DNA from: Eucalyptus grandis
Lineage: Eukaryota; Streptophyta; Magnoliopsida; Myrtales; Myrtaceae
Assembly (NCBI RefSeq): GCF_016545825.1
Contig: NC_052615.1
Span: 17,166,520 to 17,230,519, forward strand
Direction: 5' to 3'
Length of the DNA: 64,000 nucleotides
Position 1 is the stretch's first letter. Every line of letters starts with the position of its first letter. The translations under genes were made by a program, and so were the position numbers. This document shows, piece after piece, positions 1-13,027 of the stretch. The notes below the pieces were generated by a model. That model had not been told where the DNA came from, made no database searches, and saw only the letters and a program-made list of their open reading frames with translations.

Positions 1-130
1 AACCCGATTGTGCGTACTAAACCGTCAATTATCCAATCCCCCCGTGATTATTTTATTGTCGCCATAATTAGCTCTCTACTTCACCTCATCAGAAAAGAAC
101 CCTACTACATATTTTACCCCGTCACCTCGC

Positions 131-493
131 GACACGTGTCGCGACAGGGACGGGTGGGGCGCCGCCTGATGTGGAGTTGGGCTACGTGTCGGGCGGGTAG
201 TGGAGGGGCCCAACGGACGTGCCCCACGTGGAGGCGGGCCCGCGGTGGGGCCCCGAGGAGATTTTTCTATTTTCCTTATTTTTGGCGGTACGTTGAAGTG
301 TGACGTGTCGAGGCTGTAGGAAAAATTATGAGAATGGGGTTTTTTTTTTTTTTGAGCAAATATGAGAATGGGGGTTGGTTGTGACAATTTTTGTCTTGAA
401 TTAATTAATAAATTCTGAGGATAACACCTCTCGCCATGCGTGTTTAACCTTGAGGAATTTAATTTACCAGAGGCTTAGTTGCGATGACGTGTC
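131..493. promoter_or_regulatory. Cluster of six ACGTG (G-box/ABRE-type) elements
   Basis: ACGTG cores occur at 131-140 (as the palindrome GACACGTGTC), 184-190, 217-221, 224-231 (CCACGTGG), 303-309 and 487-493. Several share the form ACGTGTC. The first four lie in a G+C-rich patch inside AT-rich DNA. Such cores are binding sites of plant bZIP and bHLH factors, including ABA-responsive bZIPs. The nearest visible gene is the S40 gene 1.75 kb downstream, but the cluster could equally belong to a gene beyond the left edge. The function is inferred from motif density only. Confidence 0.4.
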
Positions 494-2063
494 AAATGGA
501 CTGAACGAAGATTTTTAATTTAATGACCCATCGCTTTACCATAGATGAGAATACGATCAATTAATTACTCGAGATCGTAATTTTCCAATCAAAGAATCAG
601 AGATTTATGTCGTTCCTTCTTTTAGGAATTTTAGCAAGAAGTAATTCATTGCGATAATTTGTGGTGCTAATTAAGCCAAGATTGTCAAAATATTTACTCA
701 TTGTAAAATTATTAGCTATAAGGAAATGGTCTTAATCACAGTATGCATTGTGGTGCACGACATGGTATCGAGTGATTAGGTAACAAGGTGGTGTAAACTT
801 GAAGTGCGTGGAAAAAATCTTTCAATCTTAATTTTGTCTAAAAATCTTGATAAATTACATACCTCCAATAAGATGGACATAATTGGATATTACTAAACAG
901 TGCAAATACCACCAAAAAATCCAAAATATATTTACCGTAACAAAAATACCCTAATCTTTTTTTTTTTTTGGTGAAGTCCTAATCTTTTTTTATGTGACCA
1001 AAAACCTTAAATTTATTTACCGGATACAAATACTATCAATTATTTTTGCGTCACAAAGAAATCATATACCTCATTTATTTTAATTCCATCATGATATGTA
1101 GTCGTCACATTGATATAATTTACGAATTTTTTATGAGATAAATTTTTTTGAGGTATTTATATTACAGTGATCATTGCTCAGTATTTTTTATTTTTTATTT
1201 TGGTGATATTAACCGGGCAAAATAACTAAATCAGCTTCAAAGTTGGGTTAGGTACATCATTTATTAAAATAGCTGTAGTTTTTTTTTATTTTTAAAGTTA
1301 GTCTGCAATGCGTTCTGTACAAAGTAAAAGTAACTTTTCCAAGAATGGCCAATTTACAATTCCCCATAAACGGTAAGTAATCCCGTCATTTCACCTCGCC
1401 GAGCCACGACAAAAACACCCTACTCACGTCATCCCTCAGTCAAATTTCTTTGTCAACCTTAACTCCACTTGTACCATTTTCTCATTTTGATTTTATTTAA
1501 TCCATCAAATATAACCTACGAGGTGACATTAGAGACCGCGACTGGTACTGTTAAAAATCTCAAACCAATATCTTAATAACATATTCGCTCCAAACTAATT
1601 GAAAAACCTCAAACTAGTATTTTTATCCTATATTTATTCAAAACTAATTTTGATATCACAAAAAATCAGAAAGCCACTATCTCTCTTGACACGATGCATT
1701 TTCTTATCATCGATTTTTCTATCTAATAAGAAAACACTTTGAATATGCGTTACTTATCTAAACTTCCTATATGTCAAAATGTCTGATAAGTCATTGTGCA
1801 CTTCGTATCATCGTCGCAATCACCTATCTTGAATGTCGACATGTGTACATTTTAGTGAGATGAAAAATTGATTTGGAGGTATTAGCTTGAGATTTTGTGC
1901 GTGACGAAAGTTAATTGATCACTCCTCAGGGAGTTCCGTACCCGTCCCGGCGCCTTCAATATTCTCTATGATCAATTATTGGGTGGGGAGAGGGGAGGGG
2001 GAGGTCCGACTCGACATGAAATGAACCCGAAATTCAAATGAAATTCACCCCCTGAGGCCGTGC
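494..2063. other. AT-rich intergenic DNA upstream of S40 gene 1
   Basis: No coding region is supported here. The stretch is AT-rich with several homopolymer T runs. The last 150 bases before 2063 become G-rich, as expected close to a promoter. No transposon ends could be defined. Confidence 0.5.
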
Positions 2064-2071
2064 TATAAATA
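2064..2071 (+). promoter_or_regulatory. TATA box of S40 gene 1
   Basis: TATAAATA sits 178 bases before the chosen start codon. Transcription would start near 2095, giving a leader of about 150 nt. That leader would contain two upstream ATGs, at 2136 and 2159. Confidence 0.6.
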
Positions 2072-2241
2072 CGCGTCCTTTCGTTCGAGACCGAGCCTAC
2101 AATTCTGGAGGAATTTTTTTCTTAAAAAAAAAGAGATGGTCTTTCTCCGTCGTTTTGCATGAATTTTGTATTTATGATTTTCGTCTCTCCGGAGGGTCGA
2201 CGGCGGAAGATCGCTTGCTCGCCAGAAGCCGGCCGTCTTCC

Positions 2242-2460
2242 ATGGCCAAGGGCCGGAGGCTGACGGTAAGCCTGAGCGAGAGGTACCTGGGCAGCTACAG
2301 CTACGGCGATGGCGGCCGCGGAGCCGGCGGCGCCGACGCGTCGGAGCTCGGGGAGGAGGACATTTGGTCGGCGGTCGACGACATGGCGCCCGCGGGCGCC
2401 GCCGGCGATCCCCAGGGCGCTTGGACCCCGCCCGCCGCCAACGGGAGCGACGGCAGCAGG

Positions 2461-2494
<34 letters not shown>

Positions 2495-2949
2495 GCGGCG
2501 GCCTTGAGATCCCGCGCGACGGCCGCCGCGCGGGCGGGCTGTCCCTGGCCCTCGTCGACTCGGGCGCGGCGGCGGCGGCGTCGTCGTCGTCCTCGAGGAT
2601 CGTGCACCAGTTCCGCGGGAGCGAGGCCGCCGCTGCGGGCGGCGGAGGCGCCGCGCCGTCGCCGCGAGGGCGGCAGCTGGCGTCCTCGGCGCCGGTCAAC
2701 GTGCCGGACTGGAGCAAGATATACCGGGTCGACTCGGTCGAGTCGCTGCACGACTCGGACGACACGTTCGACGACGGCGGCGGCGGCGGGGACGCGGAGA
2801 TGATGCCGCCGCACGAGTACCTGGCGCGGAAGGGGGCGGCGGCGGCGGCGGCGACGTCGGTGTTCGAGGGCGTCGGCCGGACCCTCAAGGGCCGCGACGC
2901 GAGGCGGATCCGCGACGCGGTCTGGAGCCGAACCGGGTTCGATGGGTGA
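2242..2949 (+). CDS. Senescence regulator S40 family protein (DUF584), gene 1
   Basis: A single-exon gene of 235 residues. S40 proteins are plant-specific, probably nuclear, and linked to leaf senescence and stress; no biochemical activity is established. The family signatures are present: an N-terminal segment with LSERYLGSYSYG, the acidic EEDIWSAVDD block, the core APVNVPDWSKIYR, then PPHEYLARK and the C-terminal [19 protein letters not shown] ending in TGFDG. The start is the ATG at 2242, in strong context (CCATGGCC). The same frame is open further upstream but contains no earlier ATG. The middle holds five exact GGCGTC hexamers (2461-2490), read as a Gly-Val run, plus Ala and Ser runs. 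The coding region is very G+C-rich, unlike its flanks. Two upstream ORFs lie in the leader, one overlapping the start. Family assignment is firm; the role here is inferred from the family. Confidence 0.9.
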
Positions 2950-4059
2950 AATTTTTCCCGCCGGCCGGCGGGGAGGGGGGTGGGCGATGATCGGCTGAGT
3001 GGACTCGGGCCGAACCGAGTCGGACTCGGAACGAATGAGCTCAGGCATGATAGCAAGATGCAATAATTGTGCACTTGTCCAGCAATATATTTCCTTGTTT
3101 TTGGGGGGGTTTTCTTGGTTGAATTTAGGATCTCAGTCCAGCCTATTGTAGAGAAAAATCTGATGATTTTCTTTTTTCTTTTTTTTCGCCTAGTTTATTT
3201 AGTGGTTGTTTCTAAGTGAAACATAATAAAAAGAAAAAATTTCGCCTGATTCATTATTTGCAATTCGCCTTCTTTTTTTCTTTCATATTCCCGCTTGTAG
3301 GGTAGGAATATTTTAATTATCGTCTTATGAGACGATGCGACCTAACTTTCTTATAAAAACAATAATAAAAAAAAGGAGCGAGACCCTAATGATGTGAAGG
3401 GCAATGGATGAATTTGTTATGTTGTCTTTGGACGTGCCTGTGTTGAAGTCAGCTAGACAAAATTAGTATGGACAAAATCGAGCTAAGAAGTTAAATGATT
3501 GATGACATTGAGAACAAAATATTTGATTCTTTTGACAATGTCGTAGCTAATTTAACTAAGAATGGACAATTTTTTATTTCCTTTATTTAGGCGAAGGGAG
3601 TCCATTTTCATGGAAAATCTTCTATGCAAACGGTAAACTATCCTCATGACAAATTACATTTTTTGTTTCTATATTTTGATAGATTTAATCAAATAGGAAT
3701 GCACATCGCTCTCATCGCAAGTCAACTTCTCTTCTTTCGTGTGACTCAACCCGCACAATACTATTTTAAGAAATAAAAATATCTCTCTTTCTAGCACCAA
3801 TCATATAAAATCAGACCTAATTCCCTTAAAAAAAACACCGTTTTTATCTTTGGTTCTAATTCTGATGCAAACTCTTCCTGTCTCATAAAAGAAAAACATA
3901 AATTTTAGACCAAGTCTTAATTGTGGCTCGTAAAAGAGCATCAATTCTATAATGAATTTCAATTCTATTCTCATAAAAAAAGAAATATCAATTCTCAGTC
4001 ACTGCCTAACTAGAATTTGATGTTGCTAGCTAGAAGCACAAAAGACACCTCCTATATCT
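2950..4059. other. 3' flank of S40 gene 1 and AT-rich intergenic DNA
   Basis: No gene is supported. The first 250 bases probably hold the 3' UTR. The rest is AT-rich with A and T homopolymers. Confidence 0.5.
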
Positions 4060-4983
4060 AGCCCTCAAAATAATTGTTTTCCTGGCATGACCTATGACAT
4101 GACGTAGAGATGGACTTTGATTGGAGATGGAAATTAGTGGATAAAAATGTGGGAAGGACCCACCTGAGATTGAAGGGATAAGAAATGAAAAACAATTCGG
4201 CCTCTAATTGATAAAAAAAAATAAAAAATAAATAAGGGGATGGATGAGGATGTGTGTGATGGGGACATCCATGGTTATTCCCCTTTTGCAGGAAAGGGAC
4301 ATGGAAGCCTCTGGTTAGGGTCACCAATCCCGCAAGTGCTGAGAGCCAATTATTTTTCTTTCTTGCCCTTTTTTGTCTCTTTTGTTTTCGAGAAAAAAAT
4401 AAAAAAATAAAAGATTAAAAGAAATTTATATCTCAACACAGGACAGGACAGTTCATATTGGGAGGCGTCCATGCTTTTGTGATCACAATGAATGCCAACA
4501 GTTTGGAGCCTGGCAGTTGATGCAGTTGATGTCTCCATTTTTTCAGATTCTATGAGAAATAAGCATGTAAAGAAATGGGTTCTTTTTTTTTTTTTTAAGA
4601 AACCAATATTCAAGTAATCAATTAGATTTTCATTTCAACTTTAACCACACGGATCTCCACCTTCATTAATAAGAAACACCGGACTAGTACAATATTTCAT
4701 TTATCATGCGGGCCTAATCAAACGATAGCCAAAGATCAATTAGAATTTCGCGATTGTGTTATTTCTTGAGGATTAAACCAAATGATTGGTGGAAAAACCA
4801 ATTAGACATAAAATGCCGGAAAAAATTCGGCGTGTAAGGAATTCCGAAGGCCATCGGCACCGGTGGCTGTGCTGTCCAGACCAATTTTTACATATCATAA
4901 CAGGATGGCATTTCTATTAAATAGAGTAAGATAAGAAAGCTGACAACAGATGCATATATTCTATAAGTCTTCAATCAGTTGGT

Positions 4984-5015
<32 letters not shown>
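4984..5015. repeat. CT microsatellite
   Basis: An almost perfect (CT)n run marking the beginning of one unit of the tandem array. Equivalent runs occur in the next units. Confidence 0.9.
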
Positions 5016-7081
5016 AGTCATCAAGCTAATCCAGGTATTCTTGCATATCAGCCCCACTTCAAGTTTCCTTTCTCTGACATGACAAGTGAAATAAATGTAG
5101 CAAGGGACTTTGATTGCAGATGAAAATTGAAGGACAAAAAATGTGGGGTAGACCCACCTGGGCTTGGAGGGGATAAGAGAGATGACAACGGTTGGGGGCT
5201 TTAATTGGGAAAAAGGACGGATGAGGATGTGCGTGGGATAAGGCACCAATGGTTTTTCACCTTTTTGCAGGAAAGGGACACCCAGGTTTGCTTGTTCGGC
5301 TCACCAATCCCACTAGTGCCGAGATCCATTTGTTTTCCTCTTCTTCTTCTTCTTCTTCTTCTTTTTTGGGGTCTTTCTCCATGAAAAATGAAGACAAGAT
5401 TTATTTATGTCCCAACACTTGACGGACCACTAAATATTGGTACCACGTGGGATGTATACTAATTTGTTAATTAGTCGACACGTGTGCAGAGTGGGTCCCA
5501 CTTCGGTGTATACAAGTTTTGATATCAAATCAAGAGGAGGAAAAAATCATAGCGTCAGGAGAACAGCCTTTGGACTTGGGGGATGATTTTGGGCACTTGC
5601 AGAGAACAGCGTCCAGGCTCCTAACCAAAAAAAAAAAAAAAAACACCTGGTCGTGTTTTGCTTTTTGGAATTGTACAATAAGAAGTACTTAGCCAAGAGA
5701 TTCCCCATCTTTTGAACGATCGTTAGATCATTCTGATAAAAAGGAGAAGCGTCAGAAATGCATAATGCTTTATTTCTGCTGCAATCATAACCAACCTACG
5801 TGACCAAATATCATCCATGCAAAAGGAATCAAGAGAAAGAAACATAATGCATATAATGCATAAAATTTAGTTTCATCACCAGATTCTCCATTTATATTTC
5901 AAATAAGAATCAGGTATAGACACAAATCGATTATTAAGTACGTTAAGCAAAAAAAATTGGCTAGAATTTTGCAATTGTGTTATTTCTTAAGGATTAAACC
6001 AAATAGATGTACAATGCTAAAACCAATTCGGCACAAAGATTTCTGAAGGCCATCGCCCTGGTGGATGTGCGAGAAGTCGAGCAGGCAAAAGAATTTTTTT
6101 TTTTCCTTTTAAAGTAGAGATGGAATAGAGAGAGATCTAAAAATGAATGAAGTTTATTGTAAAGTTTGAAACTCGATAATTATTACTTTCAAACATAACT
6201 TTTCATAATTGCGAAGACTAATTCAAAGATATGGAAAGTAGAGAAGCACCATGTGATGGTCTGATTGATAATCTTATCCCCATTTGGCATGTTCTCCAAA
6301 AAGAGAAACCAAACCAAATGTCCAATATTTATCTTCTACAATTCGCACATCAAGGATATTCATAAATAAAAGAGAACCAAAAGAGATTCTAAGATCAGGA
6401 CCATAATTGTATGTATCGCTTGACATAATTAATAAATGAAAATTATTTTCATTATTGACACTAATTAATGTCTAAATACTTTAGTGAATGATAAAAAATA
6501 TTTTTCGTTAATTAATTTTTGCAAATGATATAAGTGATCATATTTAAAAAAAAATCCTAAATTATTCATTTTTTACAGAAAAAAGAGCACCCCAAGAGAT
6601 TTTGCCCAAGCATTGGCATGCCTAAATCATAGAAAGAAAAAATGGATGGCACGTTTTCTGAACCTGATTGTCCATGATTTCGGACTTTGTGTTCGGCTCA
6701 TGGTCTTTAGGACTACGACACTATTGACAAATATATGTACATGGAAAAAAGGGATTCAGGCAATGGGTATCATACAAATAAAAACTCTTATTAAGATTTG
6801 AATTTTGAAAATTTATATGCCAATAGGCATGCCACGTTGCTCAAAGTCCACCAAACAATATCTCAATCACATTAGTTAAAATTCTTGTATGCCACCAATG
6901 AGATTAGTCAATTACTAAGCTATAAGTTCGTGGTTAACTATTTTTCAATTTAGCAATCATGTATGGCCGGGACCAATTTTCGTGCACCGTAATTGGATGA
7001 TGACCTTCTGTTAATTACGGTGTGATAAGAAAGCCAATAATAGATGCGTAAATTCTACAAGTCTTGAATGAGTGGATTGCA

Positions 7082-7082
<1 letters not shown>

Positions 7083-7121
<39 letters not shown>
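7083..7121. repeat. CT microsatellite followed by a short CA run
   Basis: A (CT)n run passing into (CA)n, at the same relative position as the run near 4990. It supports the unit boundary of the tandem array. Confidence 0.9.
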
Positions 7122-7122
<1 letters not shown>

Positions 7123-10060
7123 GAGGTCATCAAGGCTAATCCCAGGTAGTATTGCATATCAGGTCCATATCATGTTTCCTTTTTCTGACATGACAAGTTA
7201 AATAAATGTAGAAAGGGACTTTGATTTCAGATGAAAGTTAGAGGACATAAGTGTGGGGGTAGACCCACCTGGGATTGGAGGGGACTACAGAGATGAAAAC
7301 GGTTTGGGCTTTAACTGGAAGAAAAGGATGGATGAGGATGTGTGTGGGACGAGGCACCTTTGTTTTTTCACCTTTTTTGCAGGAAAGGGACGCCCAAGTC
7401 TCTTGTTAGGTTCACCAATCCCACAAGTGCTGAGATCCATTCGTTTTTCCTTTATTGCCTTTCTTTTTCTTGTCTTTCTCCACAAAAAAAAAAAAAATTG
7501 AAAGAAAAGATTTATGTCCCAACAATTGACAGGACCAGAAAATATTGGATGTTCTAGTAATGTCAATTGGGATGTGCACTAGTCTCTTAATTAGTAGACT
7601 CGTGTGCCGAGTGGGCCTCACTCAGTATACATCTTCTGATATCAAATCATGAGGAGAAAATAATCATAGCATCAGAAGAACAGGCTTTGGAATTGGGTGA
7701 TGATTTTGGGTACTTGCAGAGAACAGTGTCCAGCCTCTTAGTCCGTCGTTGATAGAATTGATAGCCAGCCATCACAACAACGAAAAAAACACCTGGTCTT
7801 GTTTTCCTTTTGGAATGGTACAAATAAGAAGTACTTAGCCAAGAGATTCCCCATATTTTGACCCAACTATCATTAGATCATTCTGAAAAACATAACAGAA
7901 AAAGCATCAGGAATGCATTAGCCTTCATTGCTGCTGCAATCATAACCGACCTACATGACCAAATATCATCCGTGCAAAAGGAATTGAGAGAAAAAAACAT
8001 AATGCATAAAATTTAGTTTCATCACCAGATTCTCCATTTATATCACATAAAAGAATCGGGCGTAGACGAAAACCGACTGTGGAGCACCTTAAGCCTAAAC
8101 AAATTGGCCAGTCAATTTATGAATGTCGATTTCTCATGTGATCCGATCAGACGATAACCCACTCGAGAATCTACTTGTTTAAAATCAACATATGTAACAA
8201 TAATGCTTTCAATCATGATAAGAATTATTAGTCACGTTGAAAAGTATGCAAAATCTAATGATGCTTGTGATTACATTATGCTGTCGCAAATTTCGTTGCA
8301 AACCAATGTTCATCAGCAAGTTTTATGCGAGAAAGAGTCGAGCGCCTGAGCTTGCACGAGAGCTTGAGATGACGGTAGAATTAGAGCTGAAGCAGCGACA
8401 GCGAGATGAAGTTACAGTCGATAAAATTGATGAAAATTGTCCATTCTAATGGGCACAGCTGAAAAGACCATTTTTATCAACTATCTTAACTAGAACTTCC
8501 TAGATGGGGACGGCTGAAAAAACGAGTTGGGTGACTGTCATATTGATAGACGATTCCTTTGCTGCACTTTTTACAGATTTCCGTTTCAGATCATGGGGAA
8601 AAGAATCATAGCATGTGAGGAACAGCCTTTCCTATTGGGGGATGAATTGAGGAATCGTAGTGAAACCACATCCAGCCTCCCAACTCATCTCCATAACAAA
8701 AGACACTTCATCTTGTTTGTCTTTCGAAGGGTAAAGTAAGAAGTATTTAGCAAAGAAACTCCACATCTTTCATAATTTTTTTTTGGATTTTTTAATAGTT
8801 TTTTTTTTGGTAATAAGCATGTCAAGAGATGGATTCATTTGTCATTTTTCCATCTTTCATGAGATAAAAATATGCATAAATTGATTGGATCATTTTTTTA
8901 TTTTTAGGAACATTGATCTCCATGTTCAATGATAATGAACACCGGCCGAAACACGATTAGAATTCACGGTATTTTTTTTTTTTAAGGATTGAACTAACCA
9001 ACAGGCTAAATCAATTAGATATAAAAAGCTAAAAACATATTTCAACACTGGTGAAATGATTCATCAGAGGAGATCCAAAAATGAACGTAGTTTATTTTAA
9101 AACTAAAAACTCGAGTTATAATTCCTAGATGTGATTTTTTATGCAAAGGGCAATTTGAGGATATGAAATGTGAGGAAGAACCTCGCACTTTTTAACACCA
9201 ATTTGATGATTTGATTAATAATCTTTCTTATTTTAAATTTGGACACCATGGAATATCCCCATTTTCGCGTATCCTCCAAAAAGAGGAATAAAGACAAAAG
9301 GTCCAATATTTATTCTCTACAATTCATGCACCAAGTATGTCTTTAAGATAAAAGAGTAATCCATGGAGATTCCAAGACCCGAAAAGACTGAAGATGTTGC
9401 ACAAGAATTAGCCTACCTTATTATAGGAAAAATGGATGACCCATTTTCTCAATCCAATTGCTCATGATTTCGGACTTCGGGTTGGGCTCATGGTCTTTAA
9501 TACTACGAAAGTATCGGTATACATATACATGGAAAAAAGGGATTAAGATAATGGGTATCGTGAAATATAACTCTATGTTAAGATTTGTATTTCAAATTAA
9601 TTGAAACGACATAACTGCAAGAAGGGAAAAAAAAGGGGTTTCGGTTTTCTTTCTGACATTTTTGAAGAATATTATATTTAAACCTTTAGGAAGCAAATTA
9701 CTTCCCATATGTGGGCCACCAGTGACATTAGGCAATCACTAAGCTATACATTTATATAGCTATCTTTTTATTTAGCAATCAGGTGGTGTCTAGACTAGTT
9801 TTCATGCATCTTGACTTTGTTATTTTTCAAGAAAATAGATGAATACTTCAGTCCTTTTCACTGGCGAATTAACCTTCACATTAAACCTGTAAAAACATCT
9901 AGATAAGGCATCTGCTAGCAAATTTTTGTCAATTAAAAATTAGACAAGAAAGCTAACAACAGATGCATATGTGCTTCAAGTTTTTGCAGTAGTTGGTTGG
10001 ATCACTCACTCTCTCTGTCTCTCTCTAGGGTCATTGAGGGTAATCCCAGATGGTTTTGCT

Positions 10061-13027
10061 TGTGGTAAGGTTTGAGTCAGGCCATAATTCTAACTCTTCC
10101 AATTAAATTAAAAGAAGAAAATCTTTCTGACTTCCTTCCATTAAAGTCACCAAAAGACATAAACTACTCAATCCTCATGTGGAGCTAATTAACATAGGAA
10201 ATCTCAACATCACAAAGTTCAACCACATCAGACACCCTCCACTGGACACCCAATAAAAATTTGTATTTGCCAAATGCAACACTTCAGCTTTAAGTTTCTT
10301 GTTCTGTTCAGGTAAAATGTCTTAAGTATCCTATGAATTTTTAATGCCTAAAAAGCGTAGAGAACAGATAAAGAAGGTGTATGTGCACAGTAATTGAGGG
10401 CTCCCTTCCCCTCAACAGCACAATTTCCATGGAAAAAAAGACTTTTTTTTTACCCTCTTTGTTGTTATTCCATGGAAAAGGAAAATTGTTTTGCCCTCAT
10501 TCTTGAAATCTCTCTACCAATCCAAAACCGTGGTGTAAGTTTTATTCATGTGAGATAACGTAATTACTAAACAAGTAATCCGATGGCCATCATGCCTAAC
10601 AATTCTGCAATTGGAAAAGAAAGAGGCTCTAGACAAGGACTAGCTCCCCATGCCCAAGATCAACACAAATGGAAATGCATGTGATCTTAATTTCACGATT
10701 CTATAAGTTAAGCACTCTTTTATAATTGACATGCCGGGATCTATATACTTTTTCACTTCTATTCTTCCCGTCTGTCAACCCATGGAGTTGGTTCTATAAA
10801 ATATAGTTTTTTTTTTTGTTCTGTTTTTAAGTTTGCTTTGAATTACCAAATTTGGTTTCCCTAATGATATTTTCTGACCCATAATAGCGTATTATACAAA
10901 CTTTACGAAAATATGTTATATATACCAAGGATGCTTGTGAAAAAGTCATTACTATTGTGGAAATATCGCTAAGCATAGCTATCAATTGCAAAAAATTAAA
11001 AGGACAACTATATTTTCATGGCAATGATGATAAAATTATATGCTATCAAATCGATAAATTAAAATCCCAATAACTTAGGGATTATTCAATCTTTTGAATG
11101 AAGCCAACTTTACCCCCACATTTTCATATATTCAGAATAATATGTGCGAAAGCAAATGAGGAAATGTAGGCAATTAAAAGTATAGCCATAAAAGTAAAGA
11201 CCTTACTTGCCCTAATTTATTTTAATTAACACTCTTGGAGTTGAATTTACCATTGTCCAGGGAAAGTGTGGTGGCATTATCTATTATCATAATTTTTAAA
11301 AATTAAAATAAATAAACAAATAAATCAGAAGAAAGGGTATCCAAAGTTGAGCTTCATATTCCTCTGACACAAACTGCACTGCAGTAGAGACAACCATTGA
11401 TGTTGCCTTTCCTCGTGAGGTTGTTTTTCTATATTTATATGCACGTGTGCACAAATTTTATACAGACTTGGAAGAAAGTGTTTCGTTGATTCCCAAGCCA
11501 AGACAGGCAGCAAGTTTCTCTTTTCCCTCGAGTAATTATAACCCCTGGCCATCAGAGAATCTCTTATTTTTTAGGTGCCTTGTTAAGGCAGTTAGTAACA
11601 GGCCAACCAATTATTAAGGCAATTAATATACTGCTCAGCAAATAAATCACAAAATTTTTCTTCTGTATTCTTGTCAACAATTGATTTTTCTTCCTTGTTT
11701 TTTACTTTTCTTTTGTTAGAATTTCTAACCTATAAACTTAAATTATTAAAGAGGAAAATTACTCGTAAGTAAGTTTTGTGAGATATTTAATCATTTGTGC
11801 AAACAAGAGCCAAACCACAGGGGAATGCAGGTGGAGTTGAAGAACGATGAGTAACATGCACAAAAATCATAGGCAAGACGAATTATTTTTAGGGTAAGAC
11901 GATTTGAAACTTAGTTTTGATGCCGTGTTAAAGTTGAATGAAAACTGTTTTTATTATAAAAAAAAATAAAAGTATTGAAGTTTGAGACTGGACTATCTAT
12001 CAATTCTCACAAGCCCTTCAAGATCATGCACTTGTTCTCTTAAAACAAAAAAACTTAGAAGAGAACAGCTGATCGCATAAAGTAGCACTTATATATAATA
12101 TATATATTATGAACAGATGATGAGACATGCCAGGTCCTAATTTATAGATTCATCCCCTCACCAAAATCTGGACATTTTCAGTTTGGCGAATGCCTCGGAT
12201 GCTCTTGCCAATGATTTCTTGGCAGCAACCAAAACACCTTGCAATGCAGAGCATGCACTCGCATTATATTAAGTGAAATCACCAGACTTTAGATGTTTTT
12301 TCTGATTAAATAAGCAAAGGAGTGAAGACCTAGGCTCCACCAAGCTTGTGACAGTACTAAGAGCCATTTTTAAAATCTCTGTGGGCAAATACCAGACATT
12401 TAGTGATCATTGTATTCCAGAAAGAACTGTTTTCCTTTCTAACTCCAAAAAACAAGTGACCATTGCTTCTGAAATTGAACAATTTAGTAAACTAATTGAC
12501 ATTTTTTTTGGGAGGATGAAGCCTAGTCTGAAAGTGATGCACGTGGGGTTTCATGCCCCAACTCTCGGCTTTGCTGATGCTTTCTTTTCATCTTCCTTCA
12601 CTCACACTGAACATCAAATTCAGAGCAAACCCATCTTCGTCTTCTTCTTCCTTCTCAGACTTTTCATCTTCAGAGCTTTATAATGTGTAGCTTCAGGCTC
12701 CAGTTTTGAGGACTGTTGACTTTGCCCCCAGGAGATCAACTTAGGTGCTTCAATCTCTCCCTTCTTCTGAACTCCTCCTCCAAAATGAGGACTCTTTTAA
12801 CGGTCACGTTGTCGCCAAAGCTTCATCTCGAATGAATCTATTTAAGTCCCATGAAGCAAACCAATCTCTGCGTTGCCCTGTTCTGTTTCATCCACGCCGT
12901 TTGTGTCTATGCTCGTGCCAATCTCTTTTCTTGCACTGCACAAAACACAGCTCTGAGATTTCTTTCTTTTGTTTTCTGGTTAGTTTTTTGCAGCAGAAAC
13001 AATTGATTGTGAGACTAAAGCTGGAGG
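10061..13027. other. Intergenic DNA and probable leader of the recombinase-like gene
   Basis: No convincing coding region is seen. Short open frames at 11325-11552 and 12348-12683 match nothing I recognise and have no supporting context. An AT palindrome (about 12090-12112) is present. A pyrimidine-rich tract ending in TTTTTTGCAG near 12993 looks like a splice acceptor, so part of 12700-13027 may be a 5' UTR containing an intron. Confidence 0.4.

Larger units (their letters stand above)
4060..10060. repeat. Degenerate tandem array of 2-3 kb units
   Basis: The same ordered landmarks recur. A unit starts with 'GATAAGAAAGC...ACAGATGC' and a CT microsatellite at about 4928, 7024 and 9944, so the unit lengths are about 2.1 and 2.9 kb. 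Next comes a block with GGGACTTTGATT, then GACCCACCTGGG, then TGCAGGAAAGGGAC, then CACCAATCCCAC. This block is seen at about 4080-4330, 5080-5330 and 7190-7440. Downstream landmarks shared by units 1 and 2 include the block around AGAACAG at about 5560 and 7675, and the stretch with TGATTTCGGACTT at 6675 and 9468. The first copy is shortened and the last is only a stub. No reading frame is conserved between copies, so a protein gene is unlikely. Confidence 0.75.

Noticed and set aside
76..387. Open frames on both strands in the G+C-rich left edge.
   Set aside because: They have no recognisable domain and overlap each other; the region looks like promoter DNA.
2122..3074. Long open frames on the minus strand and in the second plus frame across S40 gene 1.
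   Set aside because: The very high G+C content removes stop codons in all frames. Only the plus frame from 2242 carries the family motifs.
6613..6801. A short open frame in the tandem array.
   Set aside because: The equivalent position in the next unit (near 9410-9560) has shifts and stops, so the frame is not conserved.
7514..7577. A short hairpin (ATGTCCCAACAATTGACA against TGTCAATTGGGAT) in the tandem array, considered as a microRNA precursor.
   Set aside because: The pairing is not kept in the other units and the arms match no miRNA family I know.
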